Part shown: positions 49,330 through 61,718 of the stretch, piece after piece
Layout: every line of letters starts with the position of its first letter
How positions within the stretch are numbered: the stretch's first letter is position 1
Assembly: GCF_905475395.1 (NCBI RefSeq)
Contig: NC_058338.1
Coordinates: forward strand, 37,578,935-37,642,934
DNA: 64,000 bases
Reading direction: 5' to 3'
DNA from: Chrysoperla carnea
Lineage: Eukaryota; Arthropoda; Insecta; Neuroptera; Chrysopidae
Program-made: the position numbers and the translations under genes
The notes under the pieces: generated by a model
What the model saw: the letters and a program-made list of their open reading frames with translations, nothing else
Told to the model about the DNA's origin: nothing
The model's database searches: none

Positions 49330-49680
49330 TACTATTTTAAATTTTTACAGAAATCTTTAATTTTTGGTTCAAAATGATGATTATAGATGGAGCAGATGTA
49401 CGATCATCATTTTGAACCATCAATTAAAGAATTCTGTCAAAATTTAAAATAGTAAATGTCAAACAAGTCTTGGCCATCTTTTCTGATATACTCAATGAAT
49501 TATGACTATTTTACAATTAAAAATATAGAAAACTATGCATTCCTTTTAGCTGCGTAAAACAATCCCTTCAAGTGTTATGGTAGGGAGATAAGTGACATCA
49601 AGAGAGGTGGGGGCTATAAAGCGGTAGTTTTTACTTTTAAGCTCAGTGAATCGGGCGGGTATCAAGCTAGTTAATTAATA
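49330..49680 (-). mobile_element. Repeat family D, copy 2, with a large hairpin at one end
   Basis: The minus strand reads ACCCGCCCGATTCACTGAGC and then GAGTATATCAGAAAAGATGG, matching copy 1. At 49332-49462 there is an inverted repeat with arms of about 56 bp: TTTTACAGAAATCTTTAATT on the left mirrors AATTAAAGAATTCTGTCAAA on the right. The loop is about 20 bp. Confidence 0.55.
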
Positions 49681-51255
49681 GTAGATACTTTTTTGTTTTT
49701 ATATGATAATATTTGTTAGAGCATAATACACTTGCATTTTGAAGACATAAAACTTGGTAATAAAAAGATTTGCTCTCAATATTATTGCATGGTAGATACA
49801 GTTCTATTTATTTTTATTATATATTTAATTTTGTTAAATACCTTTACTTCTATTTACTAGATCTATACATATATATTCATTATTTTATGTTAGTTTGTTA
49901 GACATGTTAAATACAATTTCTTCCATAAATGGTTAAAGTTAGAGATCGACCTCTATTTAAACCTCCCGCATAATTGCAATTTATATATATATATGTATGG
50001 TATATCTCGATGTGTAGTATCTTTTTTAATAGAAAACCACCAACCACGATTTTGTTTGGTAATCAGTGGCGGTAAATTTATAAAAGAAACTATATACTAA
50101 TTCTGTGTTAGTTTTAGAACAGGATTTTAAGTAAATCTTTGTACGAAATTATCTAATTAAAGAGCTTAGTTTGAATCAGTAAAAGTAGGCACTATGCCAA
50201 ATAATTTGTGAGATAAAGAAGGAAATTTCTTCAATATATGAAACCTCATTAAGTATAAGAATCTAAAATGTTAGAATAAAAAGACCATTAGTACTTTAAA
50301 AGTTATATATACCGGCGACCGTGAAAATAAATATTAAGAAGGGACAAGAGTCTGAACATCTTTTTTCTGATACTACAACTTTTAAAAAAAATTCTCGAAA
50401 AGTTAGGAGTTGAAAGATTAATTTGTGTTTATGTAAGCGTTTGAATCAGCAGGATCATAAAAAGTCAATAAAAATTCAAATTAAATTAAGCCGACTGTGT
50501 CAAATATAATCAAAGCATGAATCTATTAATACACTATAATCGAGCAAATCTGAATGAAAGAAACTTTTATAAGGGTTTCATAGACAACAATACAATTTAC
50601 TCTGTCTTAATGTACTGGTATCAGCTCAAAGTTACCAACGAAATATTAATTGAAAAATAAAATTTATGAAAATGATTAAATTACTCTACTAATCTATATA
50701 AATTAGCTTAATTAGTCTATTGGTTTATTAGTTTATCAAGATAGTGTATTTCAATAAATCCGTCTATTTCTCAGTTCGTAAAATTGAGAGTGATGAATTC
50801 TGAAAGTAGACACAATACGAGAATCGAAAAATTCGATTTTCATAAATATACAATACAAAAGTCACAGCTAAAACATCAATTTTATTTATTATCTAACTAA
50901 CTTTTTGTAGTCCAAAAAGTCTGACAAAAAATCATGAAAACACGTACTCCTTTACACAGTAATTAATATGACATTCCAACGGCAACTCAAAAATATTTGG
51001 ATATGGATCGTAGTTGCCATTAAAGCTTTTGATCTGGATGTTAAGATCTACAAAATCTCGCATTATAAGCTTCGACCGAAACTGAATTCTCATTCGGACG
51101 CTCCATTTGGAGGGTTTTTTTGGTACAACATTTTAATCAAAAAGTTAATGTTAATATTTATTACTCTGAAACATATAAATATTTTAATAATAAATTTCAA
51201 AAAACCGTGAATTATTACAAAATGATACGAAAAAAAAATGAATTTATATATTTTT

Positions 51256-51798
51256 ATACTATAAATATGAAATATAGCAAGGTATACTAAGTTTAGTCCC
51301 AAGTTTGTAACGTTTAAAAAATTGATACTATGAACAAAATTTTGGTATAGGTGTTCATATAGAATCACCTAATTAGCCCATTTTCGGTTGTCCGTCCGTC
51401 TGTCTGTCTGTCCGTCTGTCTGTCTGTCAACACGATAACTCAAAAACGAAAAATGATATCAAGCTGAAATTTTTACAGCGTACTCAGGACGTAAAAAGTT
51501 AGGTCGAGTTCGTAAATGAGCAACATAGGTCAATTGGGTCCATCTCGTTAACCGTTAGAGATAGAACAAAAGTTTAAATGTAAAAAAATTTCTTATAAAA
51601 AAATAAACAACTTTTGTTTGAAACATTTTTTCGTAAACATCACTGTTTACCCGTGAGGGCGCAAATTACGCGTAAATTGTATATTATGTATTATATGGGA
51701 ATATCAGTTATGTATGTATGTATAATGTGACAGAGTAATCAACACTGTCTATAAATGGTATTTCAACAATTAACTCAGTCAATTGTGTGTTTTCACTT
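51256..51798 (+). repeat. Dispersed repeat family A, copy 7
   Basis: A near full-length copy whose internal TCCGTCCGTCTG stretch has expanded to about 40 bp of TCTG/TCCG tetranucleotides (about 51389-51428), one of the longer microsatellites in the window. Confidence 0.8.
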
Positions 51799-51956
51799 GT
51801 TTCTCATTATAATGTAATAACAACAACGCAGACATGAACTTAAAATGACTATCTCACCATAAAACTGTTCACAATTGTAGGTAATCTTATAAGACATTTG
51901 TTGAATTAATTTCATCTTAAATACGCTTTTTTTTGGTTAAAAATATTTCTATTAAA

Positions 51957-51981
51957 ATATTATTATTATTATTATTATTAA
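51957..51981 (+). repeat. (ATT)n microsatellite
   Basis: About seven to eight ATT units in intergenic DNA. Confidence 0.8.
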
Positions 51982-52300
51982 CATACAAAGATTTGCCGCT
52001 GTATATATTATATGCCAAATGAATTGATAGAAATTGCGAAGAGAAGTATTCATTTAATAAAAAAAAGTTCAACTAAGCTGTTAAACATTTTAAGATAGGT
52101 ATTCGAGACATATTGAAAATATATTTACCACCTATTTTCTTCTCAGGTGCATATTTTACTAGGAACATATAATCAAAATCCGTAGTTAAGGCCCTCTAAA
52201 TAAAATAGAAGTTGTTTTTATACTTTTACTTAGGCAAGCTTCGAAGACCCTGTACCACTTCGATCAAAAACAGGCACAATCAATCTCACATTTATTATCG

Positions 52301-52447
52301 TCATTCCATGTTATTTGATTCACGGGGCCAGTTTTGGTTTACAAGCTTGGTCCGATCGTACGATCCCCAATAAAATTCTCCACGGCTTAAACCAATATTG
52401 ACGCAGTCGTTATTTCTGTCGAAAAAAATCAATGGTGTGTTTTCATC
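52301..52447 (-). other. Exon-like open stretch, unrecognised
   Basis: On the minus strand a clean acceptor (ccatttag) at 52448-52449 is followed by a 147-nt frame reading DENTPLIFFDRNNDCVNIGL and then SRGEFYWGSYDRTKLVNQNW, ending in a stop. It has no start codon and is less AT-rich than its surroundings, with a protein-like composition. I do not recognise it. It may be a terminal exon, a pseudogene relic or chance. Confidence 0.25.
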
Positions 52448-52515
52448 CTAAATGGAAATGCTCATATTAATTCAGAAAATCTTTTTGAGAATTTTGTTGA
52501 GTAAGGTACGTTAAA

Positions 52516-52947
52516 TTAATTGCTCAAAATAGCCGAGACTATCTCGCTGATAATCCTCTGTCTCATCATATATGTGTTGATATAAAACTTTACTTTAAGA
52601 TAATATACCAGAGATCCGACCAAGAAATAAATGATAGATACAATAGTTTTCCATGATTCGTAACTATTATTATTAGTATAGTCATCTAGTAGTTTTACCT
52701 GGAAAGTTTTCTGAGAGTTTTGAGATGAAAAAATGGTAAAGACATAAATTGCAGAAAATTTTCTCCAGTTTAATTTTATGTATATATATTTTCCTCGTAA
52801 AATGACTCGGAAAGAAGAATACGTCAAAAACTGTTTTTCGACGCCATTTTTCCTTCTTTTAACCAAATGACTATGGTATATAGTATAATCAAGTATAAAG
52901 CCAAACAAAATCGTTACGATCACAAATTGAATCTTCCACGGATTCAA
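52516..52947 (-). other. 143-codon ORF, unrecognised, doubtful gene
   Basis: This is the longest open frame outside the recognised genes. It begins MNPWKIQFVIVTILFGFILD, giving a hydrophobic N-terminal segment (about 6-25) and a second one near 105-118, with Lys/Arg-rich stretches between. No family is recognised. In DNA this AT-rich a frame of this length is uncommon by chance but not decisive. Confidence 0.25.
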
Positions 52948-53426
52948 TTTTTTTGATCTGGATTGTGCGTACTTATTGCTTCTATTACTTTGTAAGTTTT
53001 AAGTAAACTAATACAAGAAGAGGAAGAATTCATAGAATAATTCACCGTTCACCGACCTGCTTGTATATGACTGGTGTTTACTGTATATATATGTATTTAT
53101 ATTCATTGTTTAACATTATACTTGGTAACTATTATTGCCAATATTGTTGTGGTAAATACGAAAAAAAAAACCACATTCAACTCTGAAGAAGATGGTATTC
53201 AACCACAAAACTACAATCAAATAAATATATGAACTTAATATGAGAAATATTTTTTAATTTCCTTTATGGCGAATTAAATTAATGAAATGGTTAGACCGAT
53301 TGTGAATACTTTTGTTTTTAAACGAAACATTTAATATTAATCTTTGAATAATGCACAATCAATTAATGTTACAAGATGGTCCACGTCCAAGCTATACCGT
53401 AGGACTTCATCACATGATAAATAATG

Positions 53427-53741
53427 TTAAAATAATGAAAATTTTTCAATATAATTATAGCCACGAAAGCGTCCTTTTCTAGATACAGGGCACCAAATTT
53501 TTGTAGAAATTGGATAATTTTGTGAATATTGCCAAACCGTTTGCTTAGAAATATTGATAAGAATGTATTGTAAATTACGAAACTCGTGGTAGAAATATGG
53601 GTGAGCTATAAACACGAAAAAAAAAAAGTTAAGAGACTTTATTGCAAATACAATAACGTTTTGAAATACCCCATCCTGGGGTATTAATTTTTCGCCCTTA
53701 TCTTTATTAATTGGAGTACCTAGGCGATAAATAAGATACAA
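53427..53741 (-). other. 104-codon ORF, unrecognised, doubtful gene
   Basis: Minus-strand frame starting MYLIYRLGTPINKDKGEKLI. A poly-Phe run (from a T-rich tract) followed by ..tttatag could be an intron end, after which AHPYFYHEFRNLQYILIN and WCPVSRKGRFRGYNYIEKF read like protein. After its stop the same frame stays open and protein-like (about 53426-53340). A decayed coding sequence is possible. Confidence 0.25.
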
Positions 53742-56700
53742 TTAACCAACAACTTTAGGTTATTTACCAATTTAGTAGTAGTTCCAAGTTATTGATTTAA
53801 TGACAAAGATATAACCTTTTAAAGCGGAGTAAGTGGGTTTCGCTTTGAAAAGTCTAAATAACTCAATAGATTTTTATATCTTAAAATATCTCATACTATT
53901 TTAAACAGCGGTCATAATATTCAAGAAGTTTCCATGAGATGGTAATATTTTTACAACAATTGCTCAAAAAATCTATCGAAATTAAAGGGACAGATACTAC
54001 GAGAATACTACGAAATGTAGCCATATGAAATAAATTAGATGAATAAATTCCATTGTGCCTATCAAAAATATTCAACTGAAGGAAAGGAAATAATCAAACA
54101 TATGCAGCAGCATAATTATTTAAATTGAATAAATAAATGTGGGTACTTTACATATTATAATAAGACGACATATGGCAAAATATTAGATTGACAGACGACA
54201 ATTTTGATTCGTGACATAAGAATAGAACATTATGTCTGGCATACATTAACAAAAAAAATTATTTTACTTGTGCGTTTATCGTACGTTCATCTAATTTGTG
54301 TGCTTATAATCAAATGTTTCATTCATGAAATAATATTTTTATTTCTCGACCAGTGCATTGGGTAACTTGCAAGTTCACAAACTGTGTGAATTTATTTTAC
54401 AAACAAGTGTTAGTTGCACTTTGCTTTATAGGTCATTATGCCGAAAAAATAAACATTTAATTTTTGAAATGTTACAATTGAAATTCAACATATTTTTATC
54501 ATACTGACGCTTAAATACTCCTGACATTCAGTTTTATTACAGGAACATACGTAAGTATATAAAATTCACTATAAAAATGGAATTACGGGAGGCGTAATGT
54601 TAATAATTATTTTAAAACTAGTTTAAAATAGTTAATCTTGGATATTGTCAGGTAAAGAGAGGCACATCCTGGATCAACAATTACGGAAGTAGAAAAGACA
54701 ACAGTAGAAAATTAAAAAGGGTTTCAGGTTTCAAAAGACTTTTGAACGTATACAGACGTCTCTACAAACATGCGTTTATCTTCGTTAATATTTCTCGGAT
54801 TAAGTTGAAATTTTCAGAGAATAAACTAATATATATATATATACTTTACGATTTTGTGAAAATTCTAATTGGATCAATATATTATACTATAAAATTAAGG
54901 AACATATAAAACCTCATTATCGGAGTTCCGTTGTTCACATATTATTTATTTATTTTGTATAATAGCATGCAAAGCATGCAGTTTAATATTAACACTTTTC
55001 TTGTCTTAAATTTATATTATTGCAATACATATCATGACTGATATATCACACTTCTTATCAAAATATTAATCAAAGTTTCAATTATATAAATTGCAGAAAA
55101 ATAATATGAACATGATCGTGAAAGTTATAGATATACTACAAACAGAACAAGAAGTATTTATAATAATATTTTATTGTAACCCTTAGGATCTTAACAAAGA
55201 GCAGATAATTGACTTTAATCTTCATGATAATATTATTATCTTATATTCTTATTTTACATTTATAAAGTAACTCCTACATGATATTATAAAACTAATAATA
55301 TTCATATATGCTATGCATGTATGTTTATTAAGTGTATCAATAAAATACACTGTTTAATGGTTTGTTAACTTATAGAGTTCGCTTTGCCTGGAGTTAACTC
55401 GTTACTTTATTGAGATTGTTTCAAGAGTATTTGTCTTTATTTTAGACTAGATAGATTAGATGAGATATTTGCTATTGAATGGTCATTGTTCGTTATAATA
55501 AAGTATTTAACATGTATGCTAAAATCTCGTGCGTTGTGCAAAACATATGACTATTTTTGATACGATTTTCCCATATACTAAGAAGGTTTGACCTAAGAAG
55601 TCAAAACATATTATAGAAATTACATATGAACAGAAATTACATATGTGCAATGTGATTTTTTTCAAGGGGTCGTTAATAAATTTTTTTTCCATTAAAAAAT
55701 AAATATTAATGAATCCCAAATAATTTAGGATACTTTCTGCTTTCTGCTGATTAAAGCGATCTTAGTGTACTTTCGATAGTGAAAAATAAATTATGAAATT
55801 TGGTAAAAATAAAAATTTGTGTAGAAATATACTTAAAAATACTGATTTTGAGTCATAAAAGCACATTATTGTTTTATTGTATTAAAATTAAAAGTAATGC
55901 GTAATTTTTAATCTTTATATCACGTGACCTAAAGTACGAGCCGTCATGATGTGATGGTCTAAAGGTAATAATAATATGCAATAATTACTAATTTGTTGAT
56001 GATTTTCATAGTAATTGTAGATTATGTTACCATCAACTTTAATTATATATGTATTAATTAACTGACAGCGTTTTTGCGAGAGTAAAAAAAGTTTAAAATT
56101 TAATTAAATTTTTATGTCAAGAAAGCGTGTTTATTTTGCCAAAATATATTTTTCTGTGGCTTTTTATTAGGAAATTCAAAGTTAATGTAGAGAAAAATTA
56201 AAATAAAAACATGCAGCTTCTCTCAGGCAAAGCTTTTTGTCCTTAATACTTAAAAGAAATTAGTTCAAATACGTCAACTGATGCCATTGTGTTGTATATA
56301 CTGCTTTAGTTATAAACTTAAAAATATAATTTATACCACGCGGATAATGTAAGTAATGAATAAATTAATATTCATTCAATTTAATTATTTCAATTTAAAA
56401 TTCCCGCTTCTAAAAGACATATTTTGTATCATTTGGTATTTGTTTGCTTTCCTTTTAGTAAGTACTATTTATTATATTAATAAAACAAATAAATTATGAA
56501 ATCATTGAAGCTGGCAGAAAAAAAAAAAGATTCTTCTGAGTCACTCAAAAAACCGTTTTTGACCTTTGGAATTTGTATATTTCCGATAAATTTTTATAAT
56601 CCAAATCATACTGTAAGATTTTTGATTCTCATCTAGAGAACGGTCGAAAGTTTTTGATGTTGCATGTGGCACTTTTCGATAGATATGTTTTTCTGGAAAG

Positions 56701-57146
56701 TGTTTGGCTAATTTGTCGGGAAAATAAGGACAAATAACTATTAATGTTAAGATATATAATGAATTGTATAATTGTATTCAATTGAAGGCCGGATTATTGT
56801 AGCACTTACGTCGCTCCGTAATTACAAAAATATTTCTCATTTTGCAAAGCTGCTATTTTGGAACTCAAAATTTAATCAAATTTGTTTTCTCATTCGATTA
56901 TAATATCATAAATATTTTTTGTATTCGTTTTTTAGGAAAATTTTAATTAATGTTCATTTACCTTAGGATTGAGACAAAATAGATTATTTATTTTTCGGTC
57001 AGCTGAAGCTTAAAAGATCTTACATTTTTTTTAGTTTGTTCATGTTATCAGATTTATTAGCCTCCAATTAATTGAAAAATATTAACGTTTTTAGTTGTTG
57101 TTACTAAGTGTTCAATTAATTTATATAATTTTTAAACACTTAAATA
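53742..57146. other. Intergenic, nothing recognised
   Basis: AT-rich DNA upstream of the acetyltransferase gene, with no supported gene, RNA or clear repeat. Confidence 0.4.
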
Positions 57147-58825
57147 ATGGATTTTAACATTAGAAAAGCAGTTTCAAATGATATGATCCATGTTTATGGA
57201 ATGATAAAGGTACGTAATTACATTTTTAATCATAAAAAATTCAATCTACACGAAGTAAAAGTTTATATGAAAATGAAACTTTGTCATTTTTTAAGTTAGA
57301 AATATACAAATTATGATATATGTGCTCATGGTTTGAGACAAAAGTTGACTGAAGCACTTTTTTATTTCATTCTTTAAGGGAGCGCAGGGATTGCAATTCA
57401 TTTATTGAATATCTTTGACTGATTTAGGGAAATTTCATTGTAGGTATTGAATGTAGGTTCTCTAAATCAAGCAAAGATTTACTAAATGAATCATGTATGG
57501 AATCTATTAAAATGAATGATTATCAGGGGCAAACCGTGGGCAAAAGCTAGTTATAAATATAATAAAAAAATATATGTAATGATTTGTTTAATATATGTTT
57601 TTTAGGAGTTGGCTGAGTTTGAAAATATGCCTAATGGTCCACAAATTGATGAGAAAAGTAATGCGATTTATTTTACACATTGAATATTTTTAATGAAGTA
57701 CGTAATGCGCCAGTAGAATGTAAAAGAATGTAGAACGTAATACGCCAGAATACCAGAATACGTAATGTAGAATTTGACTGGCGTATAATGACTAGTTAAC
57801 GGTAAATTGCCGGAGGAATAAAGGATAAAAAAATTTACGTTATCGTTTACTTTTAAGTGATGCCTCAACGCGACGGTTAAACAAGCCTTTGCAGAATAAA
57901 GACTCATTAATCATTTTAGATATTTGTAATAAAAAGCGCTAACTTAGTCATAAATATTACTCGATCAATTTGAATATTAACTTTTGAAAAGATGCTTTCG
58001 TTTTTATTATGTTAAAAATATTTCTTACAAAATTTCTGAAACTATCGATTTTGATAGTTCTTGGTTATTAGATCATAAATCTACTCGAGTATAAAAAAAT
58101 AATTTAGAAAAAAACTTATTATTATTATCAAAATTTTAGTATTTCAATAACCTCCGTATTTAATACTTTGCAATAGAGAAAATATATCCCAAATATAATG
58201 AAGTATTATAAAGGTAAAATGGGCTTTTAATTAACTATAAAATATTTTTAGAATTAATTGAAGATGGATTTGAATCCGAAAATCCTATATTCAAATGTTT
58301 CGTAGCAGAATGTACAGATTCAAAAATAGTTGTGGGATACGCTATTTATTTCCCTATATATTCGACTTGGGAAGGTCGTGCATTGTTTTTAGAAGACTTA
58401 TATGTAAAACCTGAATATAGAAAGCATCATATTGGATTGAAATTGATAAAAGCCGTAGCGAAGGTGAGGTTTCTTTTAAATAAATCTTCGAATATTTTCC
58501 GCGAACAACGAATTTATAGTAGCCTGAATCTTTGCGTTTTCGTAGATAAGGTCCATAGGCTAACCTTAGCTGCAATAAATTGAATTTAGAAATTAACCAC
58601 TTACTTATTTCAAAGCAATTCATTTTATATAAATAGCAAATAACAATTATTTTCATATTTCAGCAAGCATTGAGTGAAAATTGTAAACGATTAGATCTTC
58701 ATGTCTTATCTTGGAATCCTGCAATGAAATTTTATGAAAAATTAAATGCAGTCAACTTAACCAAAAGTGAAGATTGGAATTTTGTACGATTTGGAACAGA
58801 TGCCATAGCAAAACTAGCTGAATAA
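57147..58825 (+). CDS. GNAT acetyltransferase, spermidine/spermine N1-acetyltransferase (SSAT/thialysine) type
   Basis: Four exons, 57147-57209, 57606-57657, 58252-58463 and 58664-58825 (TAA), give 162 aa, close to the usual length of about 170. The start ATG opens MDFNIRKAVSNDM, the normal N-terminal strand of the fold. ELAEFENMP (about 22-30) is the diagnostic SSAT segment. FLEDLYVKPEYRKHHIG (about 91-107) is motif A, which binds the acetyl-CoA pyrophosphate. The end has the SSAT-like LHVLSWNPAMKFYEKLNA, with the conserved FY whose Tyr is the likely general acid, followed by SEDWNFVRFG. Motif A normally reads R/Q-x-x-G-x-G/A; here the fourth position is His and the final Gly is kept. The likely role is N-acetylation of polyamines or of thialysine-like substrates in the cytosol; the substrate cannot be decided from sequence. 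AATAAA at 58859 and 58869 follow the stop. Confidence 0.9.
57480..57565 (-). mobile_element. Short RTE-type terminus in acetyltransferase intron 1
   Basis: GGGGCAAACCGTGGGCAAAA followed by GCTAGTTATAAATAT is the complement of the ATTTATAACTAGC..GCCCGCG-type end common in insect RTE-like elements. Confidence 0.4.
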
Positions 58826-58858
58826 CAAACAGTATTATATTTTGATATAAAAAGTTTT

Positions 58859-58874
58859 AAATAAACCAAATAAA
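58859..58874 (+). terminator. Candidate poly(A) signals of the acetyltransferase gene
   Basis: Two AATAAA hexamers at 58859-58864 and 58869-58874 lie about 35-45 bp after the stop codon, a typical short insect 3' UTR. Confidence 0.5.
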
Positions 58875-58904
58875 ATTATTTTTTGTAGCTAGAAATTCTT
58901 TTAT

Positions 58905-59290
58905 ATATACAGACAAACCGGTTATAACGGCATTGTTTAAATCGATGAAATGGATGCTCACTAAATCCCTATCCAGCACTTAAATCGGCTGACTAACTGA
59001 TGCTGTTATAGCTATAACAACATCGATTAGAACGGCTTATCGACAATAGATCAATATTAATTGAAATTACCTAAGATAAGTCCACCTTTAGGTTCTAGCA
59101 ACCATCGCATACATATTTTTATGCGATGTACCATACATAATTTACAATTAAGCAAAACTACTGCATAATACTATTTTCAATCTTATAAATCTTATTTTGA
59201 GTCTTGAAACCTCATCAACTCATAAACCGGTCATAACGATCAATTGCCAATAACTCATATGGGGGTTACAGCGATCAATAAATATAACTA
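58905..59290 (+). repeat. Repeated ACCGGTyATAACG-type region downstream of the acetyltransferase
   Basis: AAACCGGTTATAACGGCATT (about 58916) and AAACCGGTCATAACGATCAA (about 59224) are direct repeats about 308 bp apart, with related TATAACAACATCGATTAGAA between them. This could be a relic of a pogo-like repeat or a short satellite unit. Confidence 0.35.
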
Positions 59291-59937
59291 TTAGTACTCA
59301 AATGTATGGATTTAGTGCTAACGTCATCGTGTCCAGATCGAATGAAGCGTAAAGGTGTGATCGAAAACCACCCACCGCACATTTTTTCTAGTGGAAGTCA
59401 ATTTGGCAGCTAATAGATGATTCGTATTCGCGTAGAATTACGCAAGAATACAATTATATAAAAATGTGATAAATTCTATCTGGTCTTAAAAGTATTAATT
59501 ATACTATTGAGGGGTATGTGAAGTCGCTAGATTGCACCGATAAACTGCACACAAAAGGCTAATTTGAATTACGCCTAAACTGCCCGTTAAAAGGTTGAAA
59601 ATACATCTCCCAAATTACGCTCCATTGGAACCAGCCACGGTACCCAACGAACTAAAATCATATTTAATAAAAAATGGTCCAAATTTACCTTTCCAATGAA
59701 CCCAAAATCATGGCCCTTGATGTTATTTTCATAGGTTTAATTTCGATTTGAAGCTAATTTCCATTAATGTGTGTGTGTTTTATCCCATTGGGTATATTAG
59801 GAGTGTTATGGAAGGGCGACAATGGGGACAAGGAAGATATGGGATATTATATTTTAAAAGTTAAACTTGTTCATCAAAGTAGGCGGATAGAGGCTAATAG
59901 CTAATAAAATCACTACAAAAATGTAACTTCAAAAACT

Positions 59938-59943
59938 TTTATT
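59938..59943 (-). terminator. Candidate poly(A) signal of the 12-Cys metallothionein
   Basis: TTTATT on the plus strand lies 71 bp downstream of the stop codon in the gene's direction. Confidence 0.4.
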
Positions 59944-60013
59944 TTTTTCTTAATAAAACATAATTGTTACAGAAGCGAGGAATAAAAAAATTGTAATTTA
60001 TAATAGATTATAT

Positions 60014-61440
60014 TCATTTGGTATCCTTTGGTTTTGGACAACATTTATCATCACTGCCGGTTTTACCACAACAGCATTTACATCCTCCACTGCATTTGCA
60101 TGAAGATGAGTCTTTTGTGCATCCACATCCTGAAAAAATTCAAAATAAAATTTCAAATTATTTTGTAGTTTCCTGAATAAATAGGAATCATTAATTTTAG
60201 TAAATATAGTGTAATCATAAGTGGAGTATTACTAATAAGTGAGTGTGGCCCACCGAAAAGCAATGGACCACAGACTAGAACGATATTTTTGAATCATAAT
60301 TAGTTGATTTTCGATTTGTCCATCATGCTTCTTCTACGACGAGATCATGGACATGCTTTAAAATGTAATTAATTAAATTTTGAAACATAGTTTGCAGCAC
60401 GCAAAGGCGCAACTATTGTAAAAAAGATTAAAATTTTTTAACAATACTCGTTAATTTAATAAATTTATTCCAAAAATTTCAAGTTTTGAAATTCACGCGT
60501 GGGCTATTTGAATGATATTTTGAAAATTGAAAAACGAAGAAATTAATAAGAAAATTAACTGATAAATAACTCAATAATCAAATCAAAGCATTTTTGCTTG
60601 CAAAACGTAGTTTCACACTTTCGTAAGAAGTCCCAAAAACATACCAAAAAAGCAGCTATACCTCGCCTTCCGGCCGCCATTTATACTAGTTTTTGAAAAT
60701 TAAGAAAACTTTTCGAAGTGTTTGTTTAAAAACTTTTTTTTCGTTTAAAATTTTTCATAACGCTTGCTTATTGAAGCTACCTACAAATTTTCATCTCGTT
60801 ATCTTTCATATTTTAACAGAAAATGGACACCGAAGTTTTGCTCTAATTTGCCTCCACACGAGAAAACAATGATGTTTATGAAAAATAGAAATTGAAAACC
60901 ATGTAAATTTTTCAAGCATTATACCTCAATAACTATTATACCTACGGAGCTATGGGTTGGCTTAAATTGTTTCAAATTTAATATATACTTTTAAAATGAG
61001 TCCTAAGCAACTAATGTCAAAAGCTGATAGTTTTTAAATTGAACTGCAAAAACTGAAATAAGTACGAAAATATTTTGCAATTTTACACGGATTACGTAGG
61101 CAGCACAACTTTTTTTGCTTGCAAAACTTAGTTTCAGACTCTCCAAAGGTTCCAAATAACATACCAAAAAAGCATCTCTACATCGTGTTTTACGATTTCA
61201 ATGTAGAATTTGACTGGCTTAACTAGTATAAAGTATTTTTAAAGAATTTAATCAAATTAATTTTTCTAAATTTTACAAAAAAAATTTTTAACGAAAAATG
61301 CTTGTATTTTTTATTTAATAACATGCAATTTAACAATTCAAAAATTGCAATAAACAATTGTAACTTGATTAAAAACGAATAATTAAAAAAATTGTTTAAA
61401 TGATTTTACCTTTTTCACAAGCAGTGCATGGATCTGGCAT
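60014..61440 (-). CDS. Metallothionein, 12-Cys, two exons
   Basis: On the minus strand exon 1 is 61440-61410 (ATG; donor gtaaaa) and exon 2 is 60129-60014 (acceptor tttcag; stop TGA), with an intron of 1280 bp in phase 1. The product is 48 aa: MPDPCTACEKGCGCTKDSSS, then CKCSGGCKCCCGK, then DDKCCPKPKDTK. The 12 cysteines are at 5, 8, 12, 14, 21, 23, 27, 29, 30, 31, 40 and 41, a quarter of the protein. There are no aromatic residues. This is a classic metallothionein composition, so cytosolic binding of Cu, Zn or Cd is expected. The first intron sits at the same place and phase as in the 10-Cys gene (after codon 10), which supports common descent. The CCC run and the CC pair make its clusters different from those of the 10-Cys protein. 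Confidence 0.9.
60590..61230 (+). repeat. Repeat family F, copy 2 and a partial duplicate, inside the metallothionein intron
   Basis: TTCCGGCCGCCATTTATACT and CTACAAATTTTCATCTCG match copy 1. The block CTTGCAAAACGTAGTTTCA at about 60598 recurs at about 61120, followed by TACATCGTGTTTTACGATTT. Related short pieces lie at about 26700-26760 and 57750-57790. Confidence 0.5.
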
Positions 61441-61718
61441 GTTTCTAGTTGATATTTATCAAAACTGGATTCACAAATAAAATATATTAATTTATTAAAT
61501 TTTTTAATTGAAATAAAATCACTTTCTAAAATGGAGCAAGTAATATGCTTTAAATATATTAGAATGAATGATTTCTTTGCAATACTTTTACCAATGTCTG
61601 AAGTTTATATATTTATATACTCTACATTTGGAATGATTAATAAATGGCTACATCATATATACCTACATGAGTATACTTTTTATTATAATAATGGCTACAG
61701 TTTTAAGCGTCGCGCGTC

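Noticed and set aside
51389..51428. Regular TCTG/TCCG array resembling a short repeat cluster
   Set aside because: It is a microsatellite expansion within repeat family A, not a CRISPR-like array.
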